Positions 1-10,414 of a stretch of 64,000 nt of DNA are shown here, piece after piece. A model generated the notes under the pieces. It was not told the origin of the DNA. It did no database searches and saw only the letters and a list, made by a program, of their open reading frames with translations. The stretch lies in NCBI GenBank assembly GCA_946480465.1, contig CAMLJY010000035.1, positions 1 to 64,000 on the forward strand, given 5' to 3'. A program made the translations under genes and the position numbers. Numbering within the stretch: the first letter of the stretch is position 1; every line of letters begins with the position of its first letter. This DNA is from an uncultured Burkholderiales bacterium. GTDB lineage: Bacteria > Pseudomonadota > Gammaproteobacteria > Burkholderiales > Burkholderiaceae.

Positions 1-56
1 CTTCGCCCTTCGCCCTTCGCCCTTCGCCCTTCGCCCTTCGCCCTTCGCCCTTCGCG
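1..56. repeat. 7-base tandem repeat (TTCGCCC)
   Basis: About eight head-to-tail copies of TTCGCCC fill the first 56 bases, ending just before the stop of the tatD-type gene. No coding role is visible. It is one of several short-unit repeats in gaps of this window. Confidence 0.9.
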
Positions 57-76
57 CGCTGCGGGCCGCTGCTGCG

Positions 77-895
77 TCAGCCCAGCGCCGCCAGCCTCGG
101 CAGCGCGGCCAGCGCATTGGCCGAGGTCTGCCGGGCCGCTTGCGCCTGCGTCCAGCCGCGCAGTTCGGCCAGCGTGCGCGCGACGCGCGGCAGCTCGGCG
201 GGCTCGTTGCGTGCCGTCGCACCGCCGGCCGCGCGCTCGGCCGCGGTGCGGTACAGCCAGTGCGGCGGGATGTCGGGCGCATCGGTCTCCAGCACCGGCA
301 CGTGGGCCGGCACGCTGGCCGCCAGGCGGCGGATCTGCAGCGCGCGCTCGAAGGTCATCGCACCGCCGAAGCCCAGCCGAAAGCCGCGTTCGATGAACTG
401 CGCCGCCTGCGCATCGCTGGCATTGAAGGCATGGGCGATGCCGCCCGCGGTCTCGATGCGGCGCAGGCCCTTCAGCAAGCCGTCGGCCGAGCGCCGCACG
501 TGCAGGATCACCGGCAGGCCGGCGTCGCGCGCCAGCTTCAGCTGGGCGGTGTAGAAGCGCTCCTGCCGCAGCGGATCGAGCCCGGGCACGAAGTGGTCGA
601 GGCCGATCTCGCCGACCGCCACCAGCCGCTGATCGTCGCGGTGCCGCGCCAGCGCCTCGGCCAGGCGGTCCAGGTCCTCGTCCTGCGCGCTGCCGGTGCA
701 CAGCGGGTGAATGCCCAGCGCATAGGCCAGGCCGTGGCGGTGCGCCAGCGTCCGCACCGCGTCGAAGTTGGACGCTGCCACCGCCGGCAGCACCTGCATG
801 CCCACGCCCGCGGCGCGGGCACGGGCGACGACCGCGTCGCGGTCGGCCTCGAATTCCGCCGCGTCGAGGTGGCAGTGGGTGTCGATCCAGGGCAT
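77..895 (-). CDS. TatD family metal-dependent hydrolase (DNase)
   Basis: A 272-residue protein of the TatD family, metal-dependent TIM-barrel nucleases that trim DNA in repair or turnover. The N-terminus carries the family's metal-binding D-T-H-C-H-L-D motif within the first 12 residues. A GEIGLD segment, an ILH-V-R segment and an LETDAP segment near the C-terminus are the other usual metal-site blocks. The length is normal for the family. The frame stays open upstream to 1072, but the start chosen puts the HCHLD motif at the expected place, and a longer start would run into the promoter and start of the divergent protease gene. Confidence 0.9.
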   Translation of the reverse strand: MPWIDTHCHLDAAEFEADRDAVVARARAAGVGMQVLPAVAASNFDAVRTLAHRHGLAYALGIHPLCTGSAQDEDLDRLAEALARHRDDQRLVAVGEIGLDHFVPGLDPLRQERFYTAQLKLARDAGLPVILHVRRSADGLLKGLRRIETAGGIAHAFNASDAQAAQFIERGFRLGFGGAMTFERALQIRRLAASVPAHVPVLETDAPDIPPHWLYRTAAERAAGGATARNEPAELPRVARTLAELRGWTQAQAARQTSANALAALPRLAALG

Positions 896-1059
896 GGGCG
901 CGGGTGCCGTCACGCCGGGCATGATGCCCCGCCGCGCGGCGCCGGCCGTGCCTTGGCCCCGCATCGACGGGGCCTGTCCGGAAGGGCATCGCACAAGGCC
1001 GGGCGCTCGTGTTAGTGTGGCGCGAACCAGCCCGTTGGGGGCTGACGGAGCCGGCAGCC

Positions 1060-2118
1060 ATGGCCCGCACACCGTTGTACAGCCGTACCCCCTCCCGCCC
1101 GGCGGCGCCTGCCGCCCCTGCCCCGGCCGCCGCTGCGCCGGACGACGGGCAAGCCCCGGGAGCCCATGGCCCCGCCCCCGTCCACGCGGCCACGCTCGCT
1201 GCGGACGCCGTGCATGCCACCGCCGCCCCGGCTGCCGCCACGCCGGCCGGACCGGCCCATCCGCCCCAGCGCCGCTGGCGCCGGCACGAGCGCTGGGCCT
1301 GGGCAGCGGGTGCGCTGCTGCTGGCCCTCGCCGCGGGCTGGCCGGCCTGGACGGCCAAGGTCAAGCCGCCCCTCAGCGTCGAGCAGATCGACGCCGCGAT
1401 GCGCGAATCGATCGCCAAGGAACCACTGCCTTCCGCCGCCGCGGCCGCCTATGCGGCGGTGATCCCGTCCGTGGTGCGCGTCGTCGGCGAACACGCGGCG
1501 GCGCCGCAGGCGGCCATCAGCGCGCCCAGGCCGAAGGGCAAGGCCCCGGCCAAGCCCACCGACAAGGCGATCGACGAAGACGGCCGCAGCGTCGGCACCG
1601 GCGTGGTCATCGTCGACAAGGGACTGATCCTGACCAACCTGCACGTGGTGGCGGGCGCGGACAGGATCACCGTCAACTTCTTCGACGGCAGCGAATCGGA
1701 GGCGGTGCTGGTGAACCTGCAGCCCGAGCACGACCTGGCGGTGCTGCGCGCCACGTCCATCCCCGACGACCTGCACGCGGCCACGCTGCGCTCCACCGCC
1801 GGCCTCGCGCCGGGCGACGAGGTCATCGCCATCGGCTTCCCGTTCGGCATCGGGCCTTCGGCCTCGCAGGGCGTCATCTCCGGCCTGAAGCGCGAGTTCC
1901 GCTCGCCCGAAGGCCACCGGTCCCTGAGCAACCTGATCCAGTTCGACGCCGCCGCCAACCCCGGCAATTCCGGCGGCCCGCTGGTGACGATGGACGGCCA
2001 CGTGGTCGGCATCGTCACGGCCATCATGAACCCCAACCAGCAGCGCACCTTCATCGGCATCGGCTTCGCCGTGCCGATCGAGAACGCCGCCGCGGCCGTC
2101 GGCATGCCGCCGTTCTGA
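1060..2118 (+). CDS. S1C (HtrA/Deg-like) trypsin-type serine protease, no PDZ domain
   Basis: A 352-residue protein with an Ala/Pro-rich N-terminus, one membrane segment around residues 75-95, then a chymotrypsin-fold protease domain. The catalytic triad is visible: His195 in TNLHVVAG, Asp225 in EHDLAVLR and Ser304 in NPGNSGGPL. After the protease domain the protein ends, so the PDZ repeats of DegP/DegS are missing. It is probably an inner-membrane-anchored periplasmic protease. The ATG at 1060 is preferred over an upstream in-frame start at 1009. It is followed closely by moxR and probably co-transcribed with it. Confidence 0.88.
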   Translation: MARTPLYSRTPSRPAAPAAPAPAAAAPDDGQAPGAHGPAPVHAATLAADAVHATAAPAAATPAGPAHPPQRRWRRHERWAWAAGALLLALAAGWPAWTAKVKPPLSVEQIDAAMRESIAKEPLPSAAAAAYAAVIPSVVRVVGEHAAAPQAAISAPRPKGKAPAKPTDKAIDEDGRSVGTGVVIVDKGLILTNLHVVAGADRITVNFFDGSESEAVLVNLQPEHDLAVLRATSIPDDLHAATLRSTAGLAPGDEVIAIGFPFGIGPSASQGVISGLKREFRSPEGHRSLSNLIQFDAAANPGNSGGPLVTMDGHVVGIVTAIMNPNQQRTFIGIGFAVPIENAAAAVGMPPF

Positions 2119-2151
2119 ATGCCCTTTGCCCACAGCGAAAGACCCGACCGC

Positions 2152-3149
<998 letters not shown>

Positions 3150-3150
<1 letters not shown>

Positions 3151-3266
3151 TGGCCCACCCCCGAAGCGCCTTCGTCGCCTCTCCCTCGAGCGGCCGCCGC
3201 CAGCGGCCCGGCCAGGCCCGTGCGGCGGCGGCCGCCTGGACAAGCCCGCGTTGGTTCCGCCGATGA
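3150..3266 (+). CDS. possible coupled mini-ORF bridging moxR and the DUF58 gene
   Basis: A 38-codon ORF starts on the moxR stop (TGATG overlap) and ends on the start of the DUF58 gene (ATGA overlap), so it exactly spans the 112-base gap. The peptide is Arg/Ala-rich with no recognisable domain. It may serve only to keep ribosomes moving between genes, or be chance in GC-rich DNA. Confidence 0.3.
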
Positions 3267-4222
3267 GCGAGCCGTTGACACCCGATGCACTGCTGCGGCG
3301 GCTGGAATGGACCGTGCTGCGCCGCCTCGACGGGCTGCTGCAGGGCGACTACCGCACGCTGTGGCGCGGCAGCGGCCTGGACCTGGCGGACCTGCGCGAG
3401 TACCAGCACGGCGACGACGTGCGCCACATCGACTGGAACGTCACTGCGCGGCTGCAGCAGCCGCACGTGCGCCAGTACACCGAGGACCGCGAGCTCACCG
3501 CCTGGTTCCTGCTGGACCTGACCGGCAGCGTCGATTTCGGCTCCAACGAGCGCACCAAGCTCGCGGTGTCCGAAGGCTTCGTCACCGTGCTGGCCCGCAT
3601 GCTGACGCGGCACGGCAACCGTGTCGGCGCGCTGTACTACGGCCCGCAGTCCGGCGGCCGGCCGGTGGCGGTGCTGCCGCCGGGCGTCGGTCGGCCCCAC
3701 GTCCTTCAGATGATAGAAGGCATGCGCGCGCGCCCGCCGAAGAAGACGCAGAAGCCCACCGTGCTGGGCGACCTGCTGCGCAACGCCGAAGGCCTGCTGC
3801 GCCGCCGCTCGCTGGTCTTCGTGATCTCCGACTTCATCAGCGCGCCCGGCTGGGCCGAGTCGCTGGGCCGCCTGGCGCGCCGGCACGAGGTGATGGCCGT
3901 GCGCCTGTACGACCCGCTGGAACTCGCCCTGCCGGACGTCGGCCTGGTGACGATCGAAGACGCCGAGAGCGGCGAGCAGGTGCTGGTCGACACCCAGGAA
4001 CCGGGTTTTCGCGAACGCTTCGAGGCGCTGGCGGCCAAGCACGAGGCCGACCTGCGCCGAAGCCTGGCCGAGGCCGGCGTCGACACGCTGGAGCTGGCCA
4101 CCGACGACGACCTGCTGACCTCGCTGCTGCGCTGCGTGGCCCTGCGCCGCCAGCGCCTGCGCACCCCCTTGCCGCGCGCGTTGCCCTCGGCGCTGAAGCC
4201 GCCGGCCCCGGCCACCGCGTGA
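3263..4222 (+). CDS. DUF58 domain protein of the MoxR operon
   Basis: A 319-residue cytosolic protein of the DUF58 family, related to von Willebrand A domains. The family's conserved block, in which a Tyr-Gln-His-Gly-Asp-Asp stretch precedes RHIDWN, is seen at about residues 50-60. A second conserved segment, FLLDLTGS, follows at about residue 86, where a VWA metal-site-like motif would lie. The protein normally works with the MoxR ATPase. The ATG at 3263 is used; a TTG 12 bases upstream is possible. The next gene follows after 13 bases. Confidence 0.88.
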   Translation: MSEPLTPDALLRRLEWTVLRRLDGLLQGDYRTLWRGSGLDLADLREYQHGDDVRHIDWNVTARLQQPHVRQYTEDRELTAWFLLDLTGSVDFGSNERTKLAVSEGFVTVLARMLTRHGNRVGALYYGPQSGGRPVAVLPPGVGRPHVLQMIEGMRARPPKKTQKPTVLGDLLRNAEGLLRRRSLVFVISDFISAPGWAESLGRLARRHEVMAVRLYDPLELALPDVGLVTIEDAESGEQVLVDTQEPGFRERFEALAAKHEADLRRSLAEAGVDTLELATDDDLLTSLLRCVALRRQRLRTPLPRALPSALKPPAPATA

Positions 4223-4235
4223 GGAGACATCGCCC

Positions 4236-5267
4236 ATGACCTTCCAGTGGCAAGAACTGCTGTGGCTCCTGCTGGTGGTGCCGGCGCTGGTGCTGCTGTA
4301 CCTGTGGCTGCTGCACCGCCGCAAGAAGACGGCCGTGCGCTTCGCCAGCGTGGCGCTGGTCAAGCAGGCGCTGGGCAAGGGCCCCGGCTGGCGCCGCCAC
4401 GTGCCGCCGGCGCTGATGCTGCTGGCCGTCACCGTGCTGCTGCTGGCCACCGCCCGGCCGATGGCGGTGCTGAAGCTGCCGTCGAACCAGGAAACCATCA
4501 TCCTCGCCATGGACGTCTCCGGCAGCATGCGCGCGGCCGACGTGGAGCCGAACCGCCTGGTCGCCTCGCAGGAAGCGGCCAAGGCCTTCGTCGCCGGGCT
4601 GCCGCGCAGCGTGCGCATCGGCGTGGTGTCCTTCGCCGGCACCGCCGCGGTCGTGCAGGCCCCCACCTTCAGCCGCGATGACGTCTTTGCCGCCATCGAC
4701 CGCTTCCAGCTGCAGCGCGGCACGGCCATCGGCTCGGGCATCGTGCTCTCGCTGGCCACGCTCTTCCCGGACGAGGGCATCGACCTCTCGCAGATCACCG
4801 GCCAGGCCCGCAACATGCCCCCGGCACCGGGCGACAAGCCGAGGAAGATCATCCAGCCCGTCGAGCCCGGCTCGTACAGCTCGGCCGCGATCATCCTGCT
4901 CACCGACGGCCAGCGCACCACCGGCCCCGACCCGATGGAAGCAGCCAAGATGGCCGCCGAGCGCGGCGTGCGCGTCTACACCGTGGGCATCGGCACCAAG
5001 GCCGGCGAGATCATCGGCTTCGAAGGCTGGAGCATGCGGGTGCGCCTGGACGAAGACACACTGAAGAGCATCGCCAACCTCACCCGCGCCAACTACTTCT
5101 ACGCCGGCACCGCCGAAGACCTGAAGCAGGTCTACGAAGGCCTGTCGAGCCGCCTGGTCGTCGAGACCAAGGAGACCGAAGTCACCGCCCTCTTCGCCGC
5201 CGCCGGCGCGGCGCTGGCGGTGCTGGCGGCCGCGCTCAGCCTGTGGTGGTTCGGGCGCGTGGCCTGA
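4236..5267 (+). CDS. BatA-like VWA domain membrane protein
   Basis: A 343-residue membrane protein with two N-terminal membrane helices (about residues 8-28 and 58-76), a von Willebrand A domain and a C-terminal helix. The metal-ion-dependent adhesion site motif D-V-S-G-S is at residues 93-97, and an ILLTDGQ segment follows further on. BatA-type proteins sit in the inner membrane with the VWA domain exposed and act with MoxR and DUF58 partners, which are the two genes upstream. It is the last gene of this operon and converges on the diguanylate cyclase gene. Confidence 0.9.
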   Translation: MTFQWQELLWLLLVVPALVLLYLWLLHRRKKTAVRFASVALVKQALGKGPGWRRHVPPALMLLAVTVLLLATARPMAVLKLPSNQETIILAMDVSGSMRAADVEPNRLVASQEAAKAFVAGLPRSVRIGVVSFAGTAAVVQAPTFSRDDVFAAIDRFQLQRGTAIGSGIVLSLATLFPDEGIDLSQITGQARNMPPAPGDKPRKIIQPVEPGSYSSAAIILLTDGQRTTGPDPMEAAKMAAERGVRVYTVGIGTKAGEIIGFEGWSMRVRLDEDTLKSIANLTRANYFYAGTAEDLKQVYEGLSSRLVVETKETEVTALFAAAGAALAVLAAALSLWWFGRVA

Positions 5268-5310
5268 AGCAGCCGACCCAAGGGCGGACAGGCCCGGGCA
5301 CAGCGGTGCG

Positions 5311-7191
5311 TCAGCCGGTGTCGCAGGAGCCCTTCTCGCACTCCGCCGCCGCGGTCTGGGCCACCACGACCCAGTGCCGCCCCATGTCCTTTGCGCGGTA
5401 GAGCGCCTCGTCCGCCCGGGCCACCACTTCGTCCGGCATCAGGCGCTCGCCGCCGCCCACGGAGGCCACGCCCGCGCTCAGCGTCACGTGTGGCGCGGCC
5501 GACGAGGCCGGGTGCGGCATCGCCATCCGGTCCAGGTCGTCCAGCAACTGCTGCGCCAGCTGCCGTGCGCCGGCGGAAGACGTGTCAGGCAGCACCAGCG
5601 CGAATTCCTCGCCGCCGTAGCGGGCCGCGGTGTCCGTGGGCCGGCGGGCGCTGGCCAGCAGCAACTGCGCAATGGCTTGCAGGCAGCGGTCGCCCGCCAC
5701 GTGTCCACGGCGGTCGTTGTAGGCCTTGAAGCAGTCCACGTCCAGCATCACGACGGACAGGCAGCCGCCGCGGCGCTGCAGGCGCCGCAGCTCGCGGCCG
5801 AGCACGGTGTCGAAGTGGCGGCGGTTGGCCAGGCCGGTCAGGCCGTCGGTGTTCGCCAGCAGCGACAACTGCGCCTTCATCACCGTCAGCTCCTCGTTGC
5901 GGTGCGCCAGTTCGGCCACCCGGTCGTCCAGTTCCGCCGTGCGCTGCGCCACGCGCTCGGCCAGCAGCGCCCGCTCGTCCGCCAGTTCGGTCAGCGCGCG
6001 GCGGCGGGCGCGGTTGGAGCGGGCCAGCAGCAGCAGCAGGCCCAGCAGGCCGGCGAACACGCCACCCACGGCGACCAGTTGCCCGCGGTACTGCTCGAAC
6101 AGCGAAGGCTCGTGGTAGCGCAGCAGGCTGCCGGGCGGCAGCGCGCTGGCGTCGAGCCCGAAACGCCGCAGCTCGCGCGCATCGTAGACGTAGCGCATCA
6201 GCACCGGTGCCCCGGTGCCGGCCGCCGGCTCGGCGGTGGCGGCCTGCACCGGACGGCCCCGCGCCAGCGCCACGCGGCCGGCCTCGTGCCCCATCAACAG
6301 GTGGCTCAGCACATAGCCACCGACGATGCCGCTGCCCACCAGCGATTCCCACTGCGACACCATCGGCACCGCGGCATCCCGCGCAATCTCGCGCAGCACG
6401 TCCACCGGCGCCATGGCCCGCCCCGCGCCGTCGCTGAACTGCAGCAGGTAGTAGACGACCGCGTCGGAAGGCAAGGCAGCGCTGCGCGCCTTCAGCTCTG
6501 CCAGCGGGCGGTCGAGCCAGTAGTCGATGCTCGCGTCCGGCCGCAGCCGCTCGACGGCTGCGCGGAACATGGCCAGGCGCATCAGCGCCGCCGCATCACG
6601 CGTTTCGCCGACGACGGCGACGTGCCGCGCGCCGGTGAGCCGCAGTGCCTCGGCGATCGAGGGCCCGTAGTCGACGTGCGCCGACACCACCACCGCGCGC
6701 GGGTCGTCGCGCCGGATCAGCGCCGCACGCTCCTCGGCGATTTCCACGTGGATGCGCAGCGCCTGTGGCAGCAGCCGCGGTTGGGCGACGAGGAAGTCGG
6801 ACGCCAGCGGCAGGAAGGCGATCATCACGTCGATGCCCGCGGACGCGTACTTCGAGTGCAAGAACTCCGCCAGCGCCGGGCCCGGCCAGCCGGCCGGCAG
6901 CGGCCCCGGCTGCTGCAGCGCCAGGCGCGCGCCATCCAGGTATTCCACGAACAGCTGGTGCGCCGAACCGCGCGGCCGCAACACCTCGTCCAGCCCCTGC
7001 TCGAACAGGCGCTGCGCAGGCAGGTCGCGGTGGAAGCTGGCCAGCACCAGCACGCGCAGCGGCGGGGCATCCGGCCCGCGCACCGGCAAAGGCTCCGGCA
7101 CATGCAGCGGCGCTGAACCGGCCGCGGCCAAGCCCACCGAGGACGGCAGCCAGAGCAGCAAGAACAACAGCAGTCTGGCGAACCCGGTCAT
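5311..7191 (-). CDS. membrane diguanylate cyclase with periplasmic ABC-substrate-binding-like sensor domain
   Basis: A 626-residue protein: signal peptide, a periplasmic sensor region of about 330 residues resembling ABC-transporter substrate-binding folds, one membrane helix near residue 370, a short coiled coil, then a GGDEF domain. The active-site loop reads R-Y-G-G-E-E-F (about residue 525), an active form, so c-di-GMP synthesis is expected. The ATG at 7191 begins a typical signal peptide; a GTG two codons upstream is possible. It stands alone, convergent with batA, so the signal it senses cannot be inferred. Confidence 0.88.
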   Translation of the reverse strand: MTGFARLLLFLLLWLPSSVGLAAAGSAPLHVPEPLPVRGPDAPPLRVLVLASFHRDLPAQRLFEQGLDEVLRPRGSAHQLFVEYLDGARLALQQPGPLPAGWPGPALAEFLHSKYASAGIDVMIAFLPLASDFLVAQPRLLPQALRIHVEIAEERAALIRRDDPRAVVVSAHVDYGPSIAEALRLTGARHVAVVGETRDAAALMRLAMFRAAVERLRPDASIDYWLDRPLAELKARSAALPSDAVVYYLLQFSDGAGRAMAPVDVLREIARDAAVPMVSQWESLVGSGIVGGYVLSHLLMGHEAGRVALARGRPVQAATAEPAAGTGAPVLMRYVYDARELRRFGLDASALPPGSLLRYHEPSLFEQYRGQLVAVGGVFAGLLGLLLLLARSNRARRRALTELADERALLAERVAQRTAELDDRVAELAHRNEELTVMKAQLSLLANTDGLTGLANRRHFDTVLGRELRRLQRRGGCLSVVMLDVDCFKAYNDRRGHVAGDRCLQAIAQLLLASARRPTDTAARYGGEEFALVLPDTSSAGARQLAQQLLDDLDRMAMPHPASSAAPHVTLSAGVASVGGGERLMPDEVVARADEALYRAKDMGRHWVVVAQTAAAECEKGSCDTG

Positions 7192-7467
7192 AAGCACCTG
7201 ACCTGTTCGTGTGGGCTGCGCCGCGGGGCCCGCGACGCTCGGCGAATGCTACGCCGAAGCGCCGGCCATGCCCAGCATCAAGCAGGGCGCGGAGCCACGG
7301 GGCCGTCAGCGCCTGTGAAGTATTCCGGCGCGTCCGAGCAGGTGTCCCAGGCGGTGCCGATCCCGGCGCGAAGCCGAAGACGTGGCCGTTCCCCCATCAT
7401 GGCTTTGCAGCGACGAGCGGCACCGTCTGGGGCGCGCGAGCGGGCGTGGCGGGATGCACAGAGGCTC

Positions 7468-8160
7468 TCAGTCGACCAGCCGCCCCTGCTCCAGCTTCAA
7501 CGCCCGGTCGCAACGCGCCGCCAGCCCGGGGTCGTGCGTCACCAGCACGAAGGCGGTGCCGCGCTCGCGGGCCAGCGACAGCATCAGCGCGAACACCGCA
7601 TCGGCCGTGCCGCGGTCGAGGTTGCCGGTGGGCTCGTCGGCCAGCACGCAGGCCGGCTGCGACACCAGCGCCCGCGCGATGGCCACGCGCTGCCGCTCGC
7701 CGCCGGACAGCTCGGCCGGACGGTGCTCCAACCGCTGGCCCAGGCCCACGCGGTCGAGCATGCGGCGCGCCGCCTCGCGCGCCGGCTGCAGCGGCTCGCG
7801 GCGGATGCGCAGCGGCATCGCCACGTTGTCCAGCGCCGTGAATTCCGGCAGCAGGTGGTGGAACTGGTAGACGAAGCCCAGGTGCTGGTTGCGCCAGCGC
7901 CCCAGTGCCGCGGGGTCCATGCCGGCCAGGCGCTGGCCCTTCAGTTCGATGCTGCCGGCGCTGGGGGCATCCAGCCCGCCCAGCATGTGCAGCAGCGTGC
8001 TCTTGCCCGAGCCCGAGGCGCCGACGATGGCCAGCGTCTCGCCCGCATGCACCTGCAGGTCCACGCCCTGCAGCACCGCCACGTCCAGGCCGCCTTCGGT
8101 GAAGCGCTTGGTCAGGCCTTGGCAGCGGAGGACGACGTCGTTCGTGCTCCCCTCACTCAT
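7468..8160 (-). CDS. lolD: lipoprotein-releasing ABC transporter ATP-binding protein LolD
   Basis: A 230-residue ABC ATPase that powers release of outer-membrane lipoproteins from the inner membrane to LolA. Walker A (GASGSGKST, about residues 42-50), the signature [12 protein letters not shown] and Walker [12 protein letters not shown] are intact. The LolD-type sequence [15 protein letters not shown] lies between them. The gene overlaps the end of the lolC-type gene by 8 bases and is read after it, the usual LolC-LolD arrangement. Confidence 0.95.
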   Translation of the reverse strand: MSEGSTNDVVLRCQGLTKRFTEGGLDVAVLQGVDLQVHAGETLAIVGASGSGKSTLLHMLGGLDAPSAGSIELKGQRLAGMDPAALGRWRNQHLGFVYQFHHLLPEFTALDNVAMPLRIRREPLQPAREAARRMLDRVGLGQRLEHRPAELSGGERQRVAIARALVSQPACVLADEPTGNLDRGTADAVFALMLSLARERGTAFVLVTHDPGLAARCDRALKLEQGRLVD

Positions 8161-9409
8161 AGCGCAGCGCCTCGGCCGGGTTGACGCGGCTGGCGCGCCA
8201 GCTCGGGTACAGCGTGGCGGCGAAGGCCAGCAGCAGCGAAATGATGGCGATGGGCACGATGTCGTTCATCTGCGGATCGCTGGGCATGCGGCTGATCACG
8301 TAGATGCTGCCCGGCAGGAAGCTGACGCCCAACAGGCGCTCGATGGCCGGCACCAGGGTCTCGATGTTGAAGGCCACCAGCAGGCCCAGGCCCACGCCGG
8401 CCACCGTGCCGATGACGCCGCTCAGGGCCCCCTGCACGACGAAGATGCCCATCACCGAACGCGGGCTGGCGCCCAGCGTGCGCAGGATGGCGATGTCGGC
8501 GCGCTTGTCGGTCACCGTCATCACCAGCGTCGACACCAGGTTGAAGGCCGCCACCGCGACGATCAGCGTGAGGATGATGAACATCATGCGTTTTTCGATC
8601 TGCACCGCGTCGAACCAGTGGCGGTTGGTGCGCGTCCAGTCGCGCACCGTGTAGTTGCGGCCCAGGGCGCCCGCCAGCTCGTGCGAGACCTCGCGCGCGG
8701 CCTGCGCATCGGCCAGCTTCAGCTGCACGCCGCTCGGGCCTTCCAGCCGGTAGAGCCGCGCCGCGTCGTCGACGTGGATCAGCGCCAGGCCGCTGTCGTA
8801 TTCGTAGTGCCCGGCCTCGAAGGTGCCGGCGACGGTGAAGGTCTTCAGCCGCGGCATCACGCCCGCGGGCGTCACCTGGCCGCCCGGGGCCAGCAGCGTG
8901 ACGCTGTCGCCCTCGGCCACGCGCAGCTGCCGCGCCAGTTCGATGCCCAGCACGATGCGCCAGGCGCCCGGCTGCAGCTTGGCCAGCGTGGTGTCCTTCA
9001 GCTGCGCGGCGATGTCGGTCACCTTCGCTTCCTCGGCCGGCAGGATGCCGCGCACGATGGCGCCGCGCATCTCGTCACCGCGCGCGATCAGCGATTGCGC
9101 GGCAATGAAGGGCGCGACGCCCTGCACTTCCTTCACCTGCCGTGCCTTGTCGGCGGTGGCGCGCCAGTCGGCCAGCGCGGCGCCGTCGCGGTCGTAGACC
9201 TCGACGTGCGAGATCACCGCCAGCATGCGTGCGCGCACCTCCTTCTGGAAGCCGTTCATCACGCTCAGCACGATGATCAGCGCCGCGACGCCCAGGCCGA
9301 TGCCCAGCACCGAGATCGCGGAGATGAACGAGATGAAACCGTTGCGCCGGCCGGCCCGACCGCTGCGCGTGTAGCGCCAGCCGATCTGCCATTCATAAGG
9401 CCAATTCAT
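8153..9409 (-). CDS. lolC: lipoprotein-releasing ABC transporter permease LolC/E family
   Basis: A 418-residue integral membrane protein starting with the family N-terminus (W-Q-I-G-W-R-Y) and a first helix at about residues 27-49. A large periplasmic domain follows, then three C-terminal helices (FtsX fold). With LolD it extracts lipoproteins from the inner membrane. The ATG at 9409 is chosen because the family N-terminus begins there and the open frame upstream is antisense to the next gene. No separate lolE is present, so it may work as a single LolC/E-type subunit (LolF-like homodimer); this is inference. Confidence 0.92.
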   Translation of the reverse strand: MNWPYEWQIGWRYTRSGRAGRRNGFISFISAISVLGIGLGVAALIIVLSVMNGFQKEVRARMLAVISHVEVYDRDGAALADWRATADKARQVKEVQGVAPFIAAQSLIARGDEMRGAIVRGILPAEEAKVTDIAAQLKDTTLAKLQPGAWRIVLGIELARQLRVAEGDSVTLLAPGGQVTPAGVMPRLKTFTVAGTFEAGHYEYDSGLALIHVDDAARLYRLEGPSGVQLKLADAQAAREVSHELAGALGRNYTVRDWTRTNRHWFDAVQIEKRMMFIILTLIVAVAAFNLVSTLVMTVTDKRADIAILRTLGASPRSVMGIFVVQGALSGVIGTVAGVGLGLLVAFNIETLVPAIERLLGVSFLPGSIYVISRMPSDPQMNDIVPIAIISLLLAFAATLYPSWRASRVNPAEALRYE

Positions 9410-9490
9410 GCCGGATCCACGCTCCACGCGGGCCGGCGCGGCACGGCCGGACGCGTGGTCCGGGGTGCCCTGCGGATAATCCAGGACTTC

Positions 9491-10414
9491 ATGCACCTCA
9501 TCGTACCTTTTGCCGGCGTGGCGTCCGAAGCCGGGCGGCAGGCGCTGCACGACCTGCCGCTGCCGAACCTGCAGCGCCTGCTGGCCCGCCTGCAGCCCCA
9601 GGCGCCCGATGCCGCGGACGAGCTGACGCTGAGCCCGCCCCACGAACGCGCACTGGCCCGCGCCCTGAACTGGCCGGTGCAGGACGGCCGCCTGCCCTTC
9701 GCCGCGCACGAGGCCCGGGCGATGGGCCTGCCCGATGCCGCCGGCGCGGCCTGGGCCTGGCTGACCCCGGTGCACCTGCACGTGGGCACCGAGCAGTTCA
9801 CGATGACCGACCCGGCGACGCTCGAACTGGACGAAGCCGCCTCGCGCGAGCTGCTGGACGCCGTGCGCCCGCTGCTGGAAAGCGAGGGCTTCACGCTGCA
9901 CTGGGCCGCGCCGCAACGCTGGCTGGCCGCGCACCCGATGTTCGACGAGCTGGCCACCGCCTCGCTCGACCGCGTGATCGGCCGCAACGTCGACCCGTGG
10001 CTTCCCGACCAGCGTGCCGCGCGCCTGTTGCGCCGCCTGCAGAACGAGGTGCAGATGCTGCTCTACACCCACCCGCTGAACGACCGCCGCGAGGCCGCCG
10101 GCCTGCCCACGGTGAATTCGTTCTGGGCCAGCGCCGGCGGCCGCCTGCCGGCGCAGACCGCGCCGGCCCCGCCCCAGCTGGACGACCGCCTGCGCGGTCC
10201 CGCGCTGGCCGAGGACTGGGTGGCCTGGCGCGAAGCCTGGGCGGCGCTGGACGCTCAAGCCCTGGCCGCCGGCGCCGCCGCGCGCGAGCTCACGCTCACG
10301 CTCGCCGGCGAACGCGCGGCGCTCACCTTCACCAGCGCGCCGCAAGGGCTGTGGCAGCGGCTGTCCTCCTCCTTCAAGCGGCCCACGCCGGCGGCCCTGC
10401 TCGAGACGCTGTGA
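9491..10414 (+). CDS. conserved protein of unknown function upstream of recJ
   Basis: A 307-residue soluble protein with no signal peptide or membrane segment. I recognise it only as a conserved betaproteobacterial protein found beside recJ, sometimes annotated as phosphoglycerate-mutase-like because of weak similarity to the alkaline-phosphatase fold. Trp-rich segments around residues 95-100 and 135-140 and a conserved PTVNSFW motif near residue 212 are visible. No metal-site motif can be recognised, so the enzymatic name is not supported. Its TGA overlaps the GTG start of recJ, so the two are translationally coupled. Confidence 0.7.
   Translation: MHLIVPFAGVASEAGRQALHDLPLPNLQRLLARLQPQAPDAADELTLSPPHERALARALNWPVQDGRLPFAAHEARAMGLPDAAGAAWAWLTPVHLHVGTEQFTMTDPATLELDEAASRELLDAVRPLLESEGFTLHWAAPQRWLAAHPMFDELATASLDRVIGRNVDPWLPDQRAARLLRRLQNEVQMLLYTHPLNDRREAAGLPTVNSFWASAGGRLPAQTAPAPPQLDDRLRGPALAEDWVAWREAWAALDAQALAAGAAARELTLTLAGERAALTFTSAPQGLWQRLSSSFKRPTPAALLETL

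Noticed and set aside
9471..9480. Promoter -10-like GGATAAT before the gene at 9491
   Set aside because: It lies only about 10 bases from the ATG and has no matching -35, so it is probably chance.
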